From assembly GCA_947175295.1 (NCBI GenBank), contig CAMWMK010000027.1:1-39893 (forward strand): a DNA stretch of 39,893 bases, read 5' to 3'. Source of the DNA: an uncultured Porphyromonadaceae bacterium (GTDB taxonomy: Bacteria; Bacteroidota; Bacteroidia; Bacteroidales; Muribaculaceae). Shown here piece after piece: positions 1-7,030 of this stretch. Every line of letters begins with the position of its first letter. The first letter of the stretch is position 1. The position numbers were made by a program, and so were the translations under genes. The notes below the pieces were generated by a model that had not been told where the DNA came from, did no database searches, and was given only the letters and a program-made list of their open reading frames with translations.

Positions 1-108
1 ATGTATGTCTATATCCTGCCTTTCCTGCTGATATTGATCGTAGGATTGATAGGATGGATGATATATAGATTTACAAGACGGGTTCCGATGACGAAGACGG
101 TAGATTAG
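1..108 (+). CDS. C-terminal end of a membrane protein (partial)
   Basis: The frame is open from the first base of the window to a TAG at 106-108. It encodes 35 residues with one strongly hydrophobic segment (about residues 4-23, YILPFLLILIVGLIGWMIY), then a short basic tail (RFTRR) and a polar end. This is what the last transmembrane helix and cytoplasmic tail of a larger upstream protein looks like. An ATG falls at position 1, but this may be an internal methionine. The next gene on the same strand is a PP2C phosphatase 165 bases away, so the two may share a transcript. The family cannot be recognised from this fragment. Confidence 0.5.
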   Translation: MYVYILPFLLILIVGLIGWMIYRFTRRVPMTKTVD

Positions 109-273
109 GTAGATTAAAAATAATAAAAACTATGAGGGAAACGTTTAAGTTGTTGGGGGGTTATTAGGATTGGTTTTTGCTTTTATCGATCTCTCCTGTA
201 AGCAAAACAGGAATCGGCAAAAACAATAGGAAATCGTTTTGGATACAAACGATGACGAAACAATCAGATTAGC

Positions 274-1056
274 ATGATACGGATAAGAAAACCACTGTCG
301 TTTACAGAAATAGGGCGTAAAGACAATCAGGAAGACTGTCTTTACCCTTCGGATGCGGATGAGAAGACACGTGTCTTCATCCTGTGCGACGGAATGGGAG
401 GACATGACAAGGGAGAAGTGGCGAGCATGACGGCTGCCAACGCATTAGGCGGCTATCTGTCGTCTTGCCCTGCCATTGATATTCCGGTGTTTGAGACGGG
501 CTTGGCAAAGGCTTATGATGCCTTGGACAATATGGATGCCAATTACATGAAGAAACCGGGAACCACCATGACCTGTCTTTGCCTCAATGACGACAATTAC
601 CTGGTAGCCCATATCGGCGACAGCAGGATCTACCATATCCGTCCGAGTCTTTTCAATGCAGAGACGCGACGGGGAGGAATCCTTTATCAATCATCGGACC
701 ACTCGCTTGTCAATGATTTGTTGAAGGCCGGGGAACTCACTGAAGAAGAGGTCCGCGATTTTCCACAGAAAAACATTATTACGCGCGCCATGCAGCCCCA
801 TATGGCGAAGCGTCACAAAGCGGATGTATATGTATTCGACGATATTCAAGGAGGAGATTATTTGTTCTTATGCTCTGATGGAGTCTTGGAGAAAGTCTCG
901 AATGAGGATCTATGCGGTATATTGGCTGACTCAAGTCTTGATGACAGCCGGAAGCTGTCTGCAATCAAGGCGATGTGTTATGGAAAGACAAGGGATAACT
1001 ATACTTGTTGGCTTGTTCCGATCGAAGAAGTGGGGATGACCGACTTGGGACGCTGA
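274..1056 (+). CDS. PP2C-family serine/threonine protein phosphatase
   Basis: A 260-residue cytoplasmic metal-dependent (PPM/PP2C) phosphatase that removes phosphate from Ser/Thr of target proteins. The family motifs appear in order: RKDNQED at 15-21, CDGMGG with metal-ligand Asp39, TTMT at 97-100, GDSR at 115-118, SDG with Asp202, and DN at 241-242 near the end. All metal-binding aspartates expected of an active enzyme are present. The length is that of the bare catalytic domain, with no sensor, transmembrane or regulatory domain. Such phosphatases usually act against a Hanks-type kinase. None is visible here, but one could lie upstream of the window. No TTTG/TAnnTTTG promoter is seen in the 165-base gap before it, so it may be co-transcribed with the preceding membrane protein. 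Confidence 0.93.
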   Translation: MIRIRKPLSFTEIGRKDNQEDCLYPSDADEKTRVFILCDGMGGHDKGEVASMTAANALGGYLSSCPAIDIPVFETGLAKAYDALDNMDANYMKKPGTTMTCLCLNDDNYLVAHIGDSRIYHIRPSLFNAETRRGGILYQSSDHSLVNDLLKAGELTEEEVRDFPQKNIITRAMQPHMAKRHKADVYVFDDIQGGDYLFLCSDGVLEKVSNEDLCGILADSSLDDSRKLSAIKAMCYGKTRDNYTCWLVPIEEVGMTDLGR

Positions 1057-1072
1057 TGATGTTTGCATACAT

Positions 1073-1090
1073 GACCGATTGAGCGGTCAG
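1073..1090 (+). terminator. Weak hairpin after the PP2C gene
   Basis: A perfect 6-bp inverted repeat (TGACCG ... CGGTCA) with a 6-base loop starts 16 bases after the PP2C stop codon. There is no clear T-run behind it. It could be a weak terminator or chance; the next promoter starts only 23 bases further on. Confidence 0.25.
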
Positions 1091-1113
1091 CTTTGCGATT
1101 GGTTGGAAGATGA

Positions 1114-1145
1114 TTTGGCGGTCTGAGGTATTTTTACTATATTTG
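1114..1145 (+). promoter_or_regulatory. Bacteroidetes promoter of the ATPase remnant/GH43 reading frame
   Basis: The -33 box TTTG (1114-1117), a 20-base spacer and the -7 box TATATTTG (1138-1145) fit the Bacteroidetes primary-sigma consensus exactly. Transcription should start near 1149. That is only a few bases before the first ATG (1154) and about 14 bases before the second (1163). The likely owner is the truncated ATPase gene, which now precedes the glycosidase. Confidence 0.75.
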
Positions 1146-1153
1146 CGGAAAAG

Positions 1154-1333
1154 TTGAGAATTATGGATGAACTTAGATATCCCATCGGAATGCAGACCTT
1201 CTCGCAGATAATCGAGGAAGGATACGTATATATAGATAAGACCGCTTATATCAAGCCACTCCTCAATCAGGGAAAATTCATCTTCCTGAGCTTATGCCGC
1301 CACCAACCATCGAAAAAAGACAACCTGATATTT
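1154..1333 (+). pseudogene. 5' remnant of an AAA-ATPase-like (DUF1703-type) gene, in frame with GH43
   Basis: Starting at the ATG at 1163, the frame reads MDELRYPIGMQTFSQIIEEG, then YVYIDKTAYIKPLLNQGKF and IFLS. This is the very conserved beginning of the Bacteroidales AAA-ATPase-like/PD-(D/E)XK nuclease family (about 500-570 residues). Family members continue with a Walker A loop (RPRRFGKS); here the similarity stops right after FLS, near 1290, and unrelated residues follow. Walker A, Walker B and the nuclease part are all missing. The remnant is not closed by a stop: it runs in frame into the glycosidase coding sequence, whose own ATG is at 1334. Family recognition is from memory of the motif, not from a search. 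Confidence 0.7.
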
Positions 1334-2422
1334 ATGAAAAGATTTATATTTACATGCAGTGTCCTGACTATGGCGGGGGCACTTGCATCCTCGGCAGACA
1401 GACTGCCTGCCGAGGTAGGCAACCTCCAGAAGGGCGACCATATGCTTTACTGCCATATGAACGACGCCGGTCCGGCCTGGACGGCATACGCCATCAGCGA
1501 GGACGGCATAAACTATCATGACCTCCTGCAGGGCGACTCCATCTTCAGCGACAAAGTGATGGCTCCAATCGAGGGACGCACTCGCGATGCCTTCATATGC
1601 CGACGCCACGACGACAAGGGTTTCCTGATGGTATGCACCGATATGGAGGCAAACGAGGCCGCCCGCAAGAGACTCGGCAAGAAAGAGACATGGGACAATT
1701 ACGGCATATGCCTTCTGACAAGCGACGACCTCATCAACTGGAAGTCGACTTCCTTCGACTACCGCAAGGGGAAGGAGATATTCAGCGACCCCGAAGCGGA
1801 AAGCGCCTACAAGGACTGGTCTACGATCAACCGCGTCTGGGCTCCGCAGATCATGTGGGACGCTACCTATGAATGGCCCGACGGGAGGAAGGGAGGCTAT
1901 ATGATCTACTACTCGATGTGGAACCGTGATGAAGAACCCTACGACAGGATGTATTACTCGTATGCCGACGAGTCTTTCACCACGCTCACCCAACCGAAGC
2001 TTCTCTTCGACTGGGGCTACGCCACTATAGACGCCGACATCAACTGGGTGGAGGCTGACGGACTATGGCACATGATGATCAAGAAGGAAGGGGGCAAGCC
2101 CGGACTCTTCACAGCCACCAGTCCGCGACTGACAGGACCATGGGGCGAGCCGATAGACGATGACTACATCAATTTCGAAGGAAACAAGAAATGCGAAGGA
2201 GTGTCCGCATTCCGCCTTCCCGGTGAGAAGACATGGCACATAGGATATATAGAATACTCGTCGAAACCCCGCAACTACCGAATTTGCGAGGCCGACGAGA
2301 ATATGCGCAATTTCAGGAATCCCGAGAATATCCGGGGTGTGAAGCGACCGCAGCACGGCTCCTTCATGCGAATCACGAAAGAGGAGTATGACCGCCTCCA
2401 GTCATGGAGCGACAATCAATGA
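1334..2422 (+). CDS. Secreted GH43-like five-bladed beta-propeller glycosidase
   Basis: From the ATG at 1334 this is a 362-residue protein beginning with a signal peptide (MKRFIFTCSVLTMAGALASS). The body resembles family 43-type glycosidases of Bacteroidales. It has a first blade with AYAISEDGINY, then GRTRDAF, where Asp85 sits where the catalytic base is expected. These are followed by TSDDLINWK, VWAPQIMWD, the aspartate-rich DADINWVEADG and an SPRLTGPWG blade. The substrate is probably an arabinose- or galactose-containing plant glycan, but the subfamily is uncertain. The start at 1334 is chosen because the upstream in-frame 60 codons belong to an ATPase remnant and would bury the signal peptide. 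No separate promoter is visible between 1290 and 1334. The last 50 bases overlap the end of nrdG on the other strand. Confidence 0.8.
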   Translation: MKRFIFTCSVLTMAGALASSADRLPAEVGNLQKGDHMLYCHMNDAGPAWTAYAISEDGINYHDLLQGDSIFSDKVMAPIEGRTRDAFICRRHDDKGFLMVCTDMEANEAARKRLGKKETWDNYGICLLTSDDLINWKSTSFDYRKGKEIFSDPEAESAYKDWSTINRVWAPQIMWDATYEWPDGRKGGYMIYYSMWNRDEEPYDRMYYSYADESFTTLTQPKLLFDWGYATIDADINWVEADGLWHMMIKKEGGKPGLFTATSPRLTGPWGEPIDDDYINFEGNKKCEGVSAFRLPGEKTWHIGYIEYSSKPRNYRICEADENMRNFRNPENIRGVKRPQHGSFMRITKEEYDRLQSWSDNQ

Positions 2423-2852
2423 TGCGCTGATTCGAACTTCCGCGGAAGCGAAGGTCGGGATCACGCAGGGCTTCCATGAATGGACCATCCACGATCGCAT
2501 CGAGATAGGGGAGAGGAAGCGACAGACGCTCTGACGCCATAATCTCCTCTATCGTGAAGCCGGTATAGAGCCATACCTTGTGGCCTGAAGCCTGAATGCA
2601 ACGTGCAAGCTCCGCGATCTCTTCCGGATGATAGAGTGGATCGCCGCCTGAAAGGGTGACGTCGAAGTCTTCTTCCCTGACAATCTCCATTATCTCCTCG
2701 AGGGTCATTTCCTGCCCGGCATTGAAATCCCACGACCCTGGATTGTGGCAGCCGGGGCAGGCATGACGGCAGCCTGCAAAATAGATGGCGGTCCGGAAAC
2801 CCGGACCGTCAACTGTAGTACCTCTTATGATGTCTAAGACTCTGTAGGTCAT
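2373..2852 (-). CDS. nrdG: Anaerobic ribonucleoside-triphosphate reductase activating protein
   Basis: A 159-residue radical-SAM activase that uses a [4Fe-4S] cluster and S-adenosylmethionine to install the glycyl radical in NrdD. The cluster motif CX3CX2C is at Cys28, Cys32 and Cys35 (CRHACPGC). It is followed by the SAM-contact glycine-rich segment (LSGGDPL near residue 68) and the family C-terminal signature RGSSNQRIID. Length is normal. It begins one base after the nrdD stop, so both are surely translated from one mRNA. Its last codons, which encode a poorly conserved tail (SMTGGGHTPLS), lie in a 50-base convergent overlap with the GH43-like gene. No terminator separates the two transcripts. 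Confidence 0.95.
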   Translation of the reverse strand: MTYRVLDIIRGTTVDGPGFRTAIYFAGCRHACPGCHNPGSWDFNAGQEMTLEEIMEIVREEDFDVTLSGGDPLYHPEEIAELARCIQASGHKVWLYTGFTIEEIMASERLSLPLPYLDAIVDGPFMEALRDPDLRFRGSSNQRIIDCRSMTGGGHTPLS

Positions 2853-2853
2853 A

Positions 2854-5058
2854 TTACTTATGGACCACGCGGTCGTTGAGCTCTGCGAGTTTTCCTGAGT
2901 TCCAGCGGTCGGTCGTGCCTACGAGGTAGCCCGTGATGCGCTGGATTGTCTCGAACTTAGTCCCGCATTTGGGGCATTCCGTCATCTCCATATCGGCGTT
3001 CTCATAGCCGCACTTCGGGCAGTGGTTGCGGTTGTGGTTGACCGATCCATAACCCATGTTGTACTTATCCATCATGTCTACGATCTGCATGATGCACTCC
3101 TCGTTGTGGGTGGCGTCGCCGTCGATCTCCACATAGAAGATATGGCCGCCGCGTGTCAGTTCATGATACGGAGCCTCCACCTTGGCCTTGTGGCGCGGCG
3201 AGCAGTGATAGTAGACGGGTACATGGTTGGAGTTCGTATAGTAGTCCTTATCGGTGACTCCCGGTATCTCGCCGAATTCGGCGCGGTCGCGCTTGGTGAA
3301 GCGTCCGCTGAGGCCTTCGGCAGGGGTGGCGATCACGGAATAGTTGTGTCCGTAGCGCTCTGAGAATTCATTGGCCTTGTCGCGCATATGGCTTACTATC
3401 GAGAGTCCGAGGGCCTGCGCCTCCTCGCTTTCGCCATGATGCTTGCCGGTAAGGGCTATAAGGCACTCTGCAAGTCCGATGAAGCCGATGCCGAGGGTGC
3501 CCTGGTTGATTACGCTCTCGATCGTTTCGTTGGGACCGAGGTGGTCGGCACCGTTCCAAAGCGTGCTCATTACCAATGGGAACTGCTTGGCGAGTGCTGT
3601 TTTCTGGAACTGAAAACGGTCGTCGAGTTGCTTTGCCGTAATCTCGAGCAGTGTGTCGAGACGCTCGAAGAAACGTTCGATTCTCTCAGCCTCATTCCCT
3701 ATAGCCATGCATTCGATTGCGAGACGCACGATATTGATGGTGGAGAAGGAGAGGTTGCCGCGTCCGATGGAGGTTTTTTTGCCGAAACGGTTCTCAAACA
3801 CACGGGTGCGGCATCCCATGGTAGCCACCTCATACTCGAAGCGACGCGGGTCGTCGGCACGCCAGAGCTCATGCCGGTTGTATGTGGCGTCGAGGTTGAG
3901 GAAGTTGGGGAAGAAACGCTTTGCGGCCACTTTGCATGCGAGGCGGTATAGGTCGTAGTTGGGGTCGTCGGGGAGATAGCTTACCCCGCGCTTCTTCTTC
4001 CATATCTGGATGGGGAAGATGGCGGTGGCTCCATTGCCCACACCCTCATACGTGCAGTTGAGCACTTCTCGGATCACGCAACGTCCTTCGGCCGAAGTGT
4101 CGGTGCCGTAATTGATTGAGCTGAACACCACCTGGTTGCCTCCGCGCGAGTGGATGGTGTTCATATTGTGGATGAAAGCCTCCATAGCCTGATGCACACG
4201 GCTGACCGTGCGGTTTATGGCATGCTGGAGCAGCCGCTCGTCGCCATCGAGACCATCAAGGTCCTTCTTCACATAGTCGGCTATTTCGGCGTCGTAGAGG
4301 TGGGAAAGGTCTTTTCCGGTGAGGGATTCAAGCACGCGTACCTCTTCCTTGAAGGAAACGCGCACGAAAGGCGCGAGATAGAAATCGAATGCGGGGATAG
4401 CCTGGCCGCCGTGCATCTCATTCTGGGCTGTCTCAAGCGAGATGCAGGCGATTACTCCCGCAGTCTCGATGCGCTTTGGAGCGCGACTCTCGGCGTGGCC
4501 TGCCACATAACCGTTTTCGAGCAGACGGTCAAGCGGATGCTGCACGCAGGTAAGGCTCTTGGTGGGGTAGTAGTCCTTATCATGGATATGGAGGAGATTG
4601 TTTTTCACAGCGTGCTTCACATCATTCGCCAGCAGGTAATCGTCGACGAATGGCTTTGTAGTCTCCGACGCGAACTTCATCATCATACCCGCCGGGGTGT
4701 CGGCGTTCATGTTGGCGTTTTCGCGTGTGATATCATTGTTTTTGGTCTCGATGATCTCAAGGAAAATGTCGCGTGTCTTGGCCTGGCGCGCTATCGACCG
4801 CTGGTCGCGGTAGGCGATGTATTTCTTCGCCACGTCCTTGCGTGCCGACTTCATAAGCTCTATCTCCACACGGTCCTGAATATCCTCTACAGTCATCTGC
4901 GCCTTACCGGACATGCCGATACGGTCGGTGATGCGCTGGATAAGCGATTCGTCTTCGCCTTGTGACGTAGCGAGCATAGCCTTGCGGATAGCGGCCTTGA
5001 TCTTCTCTTCGTTGTATCCTACTATGCGTCCGTCGCGTTTCTGAATTGTCTGTATCAT
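2854..5058 (-). CDS. nrdD: Anaerobic (class III) ribonucleoside-triphosphate reductase
   Basis: A 734-residue oxygen-sensitive enzyme that makes dNTPs for DNA synthesis under anaerobic conditions. An ATP-cone allosteric domain covers about residues 1-95 (QKRDGRIVGYNEEKIKAAI). The ten-stranded glycyl-radical barrel follows. Near the C-terminus there is a four-cysteine zinc site (Cys680, 683, 695, 698; CPKCG twice). The radical loop RITGY has Gly710 as the expected radical site, followed by RWNSGK. The protein is full length and no key residue is missing. nrdG follows one base downstream. A strong promoter lies 36-66 bases upstream, and a 17-bp inverted repeat sits just beyond that promoter. 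No class I or II reductase genes are present in the window. Confidence 0.97.
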   Translation of the reverse strand: MIQTIQKRDGRIVGYNEEKIKAAIRKAMLATSQGEDESLIQRITDRIGMSGKAQMTVEDIQDRVEIELMKSARKDVAKKYIAYRDQRSIARQAKTRDIFLEIIETKNNDITRENANMNADTPAGMMMKFASETTKPFVDDYLLANDVKHAVKNNLLHIHDKDYYPTKSLTCVQHPLDRLLENGYVAGHAESRAPKRIETAGVIACISLETAQNEMHGGQAIPAFDFYLAPFVRVSFKEEVRVLESLTGKDLSHLYDAEIADYVKKDLDGLDGDERLLQHAINRTVSRVHQAMEAFIHNMNTIHSRGGNQVVFSSINYGTDTSAEGRCVIREVLNCTYEGVGNGATAIFPIQIWKKKRGVSYLPDDPNYDLYRLACKVAAKRFFPNFLNLDATYNRHELWRADDPRRFEYEVATMGCRTRVFENRFGKKTSIGRGNLSFSTINIVRLAIECMAIGNEAERIERFFERLDTLLEITAKQLDDRFQFQKTALAKQFPLVMSTLWNGADHLGPNETIESVINQGTLGIGFIGLAECLIALTGKHHGESEEAQALGLSIVSHMRDKANEFSERYGHNYSVIATPAEGLSGRFTKRDRAEFGEIPGVTDKDYYTNSNHVPVYYHCSPRHKAKVEAPYHELTRGGHIFYVEIDGDATHNEECIMQIVDMMDKYNMGYGSVNHNRNHCPKCGYENADMEMTECPKCGTKFETIQRITGYLVGTTDRWNSGKLAELNDRVVHK

Positions 5059-5093
5059 CGGGGTAGTTGTTGAGGGGTTACATATTGGGACTG

Positions 5094-5124
5094 CAAAGTT
5101 AAGGAATAAATTTTATATGGCAAA
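5094..5124 (-). promoter_or_regulatory. Promoter of nrdD-nrdG
   Basis: On the minus strand, the -33 box TTTG (5124-5121), a 19-base spacer and the -7 box TAACTTTG (5101-5094) match the Bacteroidetes consensus exactly. Transcription should start near 5090, giving a leader of about 30 bases before the nrdD ATG at 5058. Confidence 0.75.
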
Positions 5125-5128
5125 AAGA

Positions 5129-5176
5129 ATCCCCAAAAATTTTCCGAAAATTTCTTTTTGGAAAACTTTTGGGGAT
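5129..5176 (-). terminator. 17-bp inverted repeat: terminator of GH43 or operator of nrdD
   Basis: ATCCCCAAAAATTTTCC at 5129-5145 pairs with GGAAAACTTTTGGGGAT at 5160-5176, with one mismatch and a 14-base loop. On the minus strand it lies 100 bases after the GH43 stop and is followed by TTCTTTTTG, so it can work as an intrinsic terminator. Its edge is only 4 bases from the nrdD -33 box, so an operator role is also possible. Confidence 0.6.
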
Positions 5177-5275
5177 TTGTATGGGAGTTAAGTATATGAA
5201 AATTAAATACTTAATGTTTTGTTTTGGACAACTTTCGAGTGTAACTCATTGATAATGTGGATGATTTTGGTAGAT

Positions 5276-6949
5276 TCACTTATCGATGATGAAAGAGTCC
5301 ACATCAAGCCAGCCCGAATCGTTGCTCTTCCAGGGACGGGTGCAGAATACGCCTATCTTCGCACCGATCCAATGGCCTTCGCGCACGTCCATCGGGCGGC
5401 CGAAATCCGTAAACTTCTTGCCGTCGAGGCTATAGCGGAACGTCACCTCACACTTATAGTCGGATTTCTGTGTCGGTTTCTTCTTGCCTGTCATGCGGAC
5501 AACGGCCTGAAGCCATACCGGAGTGTCGGCACTCAGCTTGATGGCCGCAGTCTCTACCTCTTCCTTGCCCTTGTTGGCTCCTACGCAGTCGGTCTGCACG
5601 AGGTAGACGCCATCCTCACGGCTTTCGAGGGCAAGAGTGGCGAAATTATAGCCCATCACGGCGATACCGCCTTTCTCGCCTACCATGGCCTTGCCGTCTT
5701 TCACACGCGGATGAAACGATACCTTGGCCGTAGCGGTGAAGTTCTCGTTGGGGAATTTCTGCATCAGCACGTTGGGCATATCGTAGAGGTTCTTGGCGTC
5801 GGGTGTATGATGGGAGAAGAGGCGCAGCAGCGAATTCTCGGCGTCGCAGAAATACCAGAGGGGCTGCGGATTGCCGTTCCACTGCCACTGATAGCCGAGA
5901 GTGGTGGAGTCGAACTCGTCGCTGTCTTGCGGAGTGGCCACGGCATAGGTCTTGCCTACGTTGGGTTTACGGTATGTACGCACCGGAATGCCTCGTCCGT
6001 CGCCGTCTTTGTCAACGCCGATCACGGGCCAGCCGTCTTCCTTCCACTCCATCGGTTCGAGATTGATCACACGTCCGTAAGGACCCTTGTCCTGGAAATG
6101 GATAAACCAATCCTCTTTGCCGTCGGGAGTGTCTACCCATGCGCCCTGATGAGGGCCGTTGATGTCGGTGTCGCCCTGCTCCATTACGTTGCGCTGCTCA
6201 TAGGGACCCCAGGGATCCTTGCTGCGCATGACCACCTGCCATCCCGTAGCTACGCCTCCGGCCGGGGAGAAGATATAATACCATGGGCCACGTTTATACA
6301 TCTTGGCGCCCTCGATGGTTTCGTTTTCCACATGTCCGTCGTAGATCACACGGTCTACGCCTATCACTCCGGTAGCATCGGGAGTCATCTCGATCATGCC
6401 GAGGATGCTCTTCACTCCGGCGCGGCTTCCGGCATAGCCGTGGGCTATGTAGGCGCGGCCGTCCTCATCCCAGAAGGGGCATGGATCGATCACTCCCACC
6501 TGAGGATAGATAAGCCTGAGAGGGCTCCAGGGACCCTTCGGGTCGGTGGCGTCGGCCACATATATTCCGCGGTCGGGGTCGCCATACATCACATAGTATT
6601 TGCCGTTGTGGTAGCGGATAGCCGGAGCCCAGACTCCGTTGCCATGGCTTACGCCGTCGAAAGCCGCATCAGGATATTTGTCGGCCACTGCGCCTACGAG
6701 GGTCCAGTTGACGAGATCCTTGGAATGCAGGATCTGCAGGGCCGGAAGGTTGGCGAAACTGGAAGAGGTCATGTAGTAGTCGTCGCCTACGCGCACCACG
6801 TCAGGGTCGGAATAGTCGGCGTTGATGATCGGGTTCTGATACTTTCCGTTGCCGAGGTCGGAGACATATGCCTTCGATACGTCGGCATAGGCCGGAGCAG
6901 CCATGAGGACTGCAAGCGCGGCTATCGGCAGGAATGTGCTTCTTTTCAT
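5276..6949 (-). CDS. Secreted GH43 beta-xylosidase/alpha-L-arabinofuranosidase-type enzyme
   Basis: A 557-residue exported glycoside hydrolase of family 43 with a signal peptide (residues 1-22, ending APAYA). The N-terminal five-bladed propeller carries the family triad. The base is Asp48 (NADYSDPDV), the pKa-modulating residue is Asp155 (GVIDPCPFWDEDG), and the acid is Glu213 (ETIEGAKMYK). VWAPAIRYHNGKYYVMYG at about 106-123 is the usual second-blade motif. From about residue 345 (DEFDSTTLGYQWQW) there is a beta-sandwich domain like the C-terminal domain of GH43 xylosidases. The architecture suggests release of xylose or arabinose from plant arabinoxylan or arabinan in the periplasm. The gene lies 81 bases after the beta-helix gene on the same strand and has its own promoter-like sequence. 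Confidence 0.93.
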   Translation of the reverse strand: MKRSTFLPIAALAVLMAAPAYADVSKAYVSDLGNGKYQNPIINADYSDPDVVRVGDDYYMTSSSFANLPALQILHSKDLVNWTLVGAVADKYPDAAFDGVSHGNGVWAPAIRYHNGKYYVMYGDPDRGIYVADATDPKGPWSPLRLIYPQVGVIDPCPFWDEDGRAYIAHGYAGSRAGVKSILGMIEMTPDATGVIGVDRVIYDGHVENETIEGAKMYKRGPWYYIFSPAGGVATGWQVVMRSKDPWGPYEQRNVMEQGDTDINGPHQGAWVDTPDGKEDWFIHFQDKGPYGRVINLEPMEWKEDGWPVIGVDKDGDGRGIPVRTYRKPNVGKTYAVATPQDSDEFDSTTLGYQWQWNGNPQPLWYFCDAENSLLRLFSHHTPDAKNLYDMPNVLMQKFPNENFTATAKVSFHPRVKDGKAMVGEKGGIAVMGYNFATLALESREDGVYLVQTDCVGANKGKEEVETAAIKLSADTPVWLQAVVRMTGKKKPTQKSDYKCEVTFRYSLDGKKFTDFGRPMDVREGHWIGAKIGVFCTRPWKSNDSGWLDVDSFIIDK

Positions 6950-6980
6950 GATGCTATGATTTGAGTTATGATTCAGTCTG

Positions 6981-7012
6981 CAAAATTACAATTTTTTTTT
7001 AGTCCATCGAAA
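6981..7012 (-). promoter_or_regulatory. Probable promoter of the GH43 gene
   Basis: The -7 box TAATTTTG (6988-6981) is a full match to the Bacteroidetes consensus. About 19 bases upstream the -33 position reads TTCG instead of TTTG, in a T-rich stretch. Transcription would start near 6977, about 28 bases before the ATG at 6949. It is weaker than the other promoters because of the -33 mismatch. Confidence 0.5.
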
Positions 7013-7030
7013 AATTAATGGAAAAAAATC

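Noticed and set aside
274..1056. A kinase-phosphatase or defence operon at the left edge
   Set aside because: Only a PP2C domain and a single transmembrane tail are visible; nothing supports a defence system.
5219..6964. 581-codon open frame on the plus strand, opposite the GH43 gene
   Set aside because: It mirrors the GH43 gene codon by codon, has a His/Val-rich nonsense composition and no recognisable domain. The minus-strand frame has a signal peptide and the full catalytic triad. The long antisense frame follows from codon bias.
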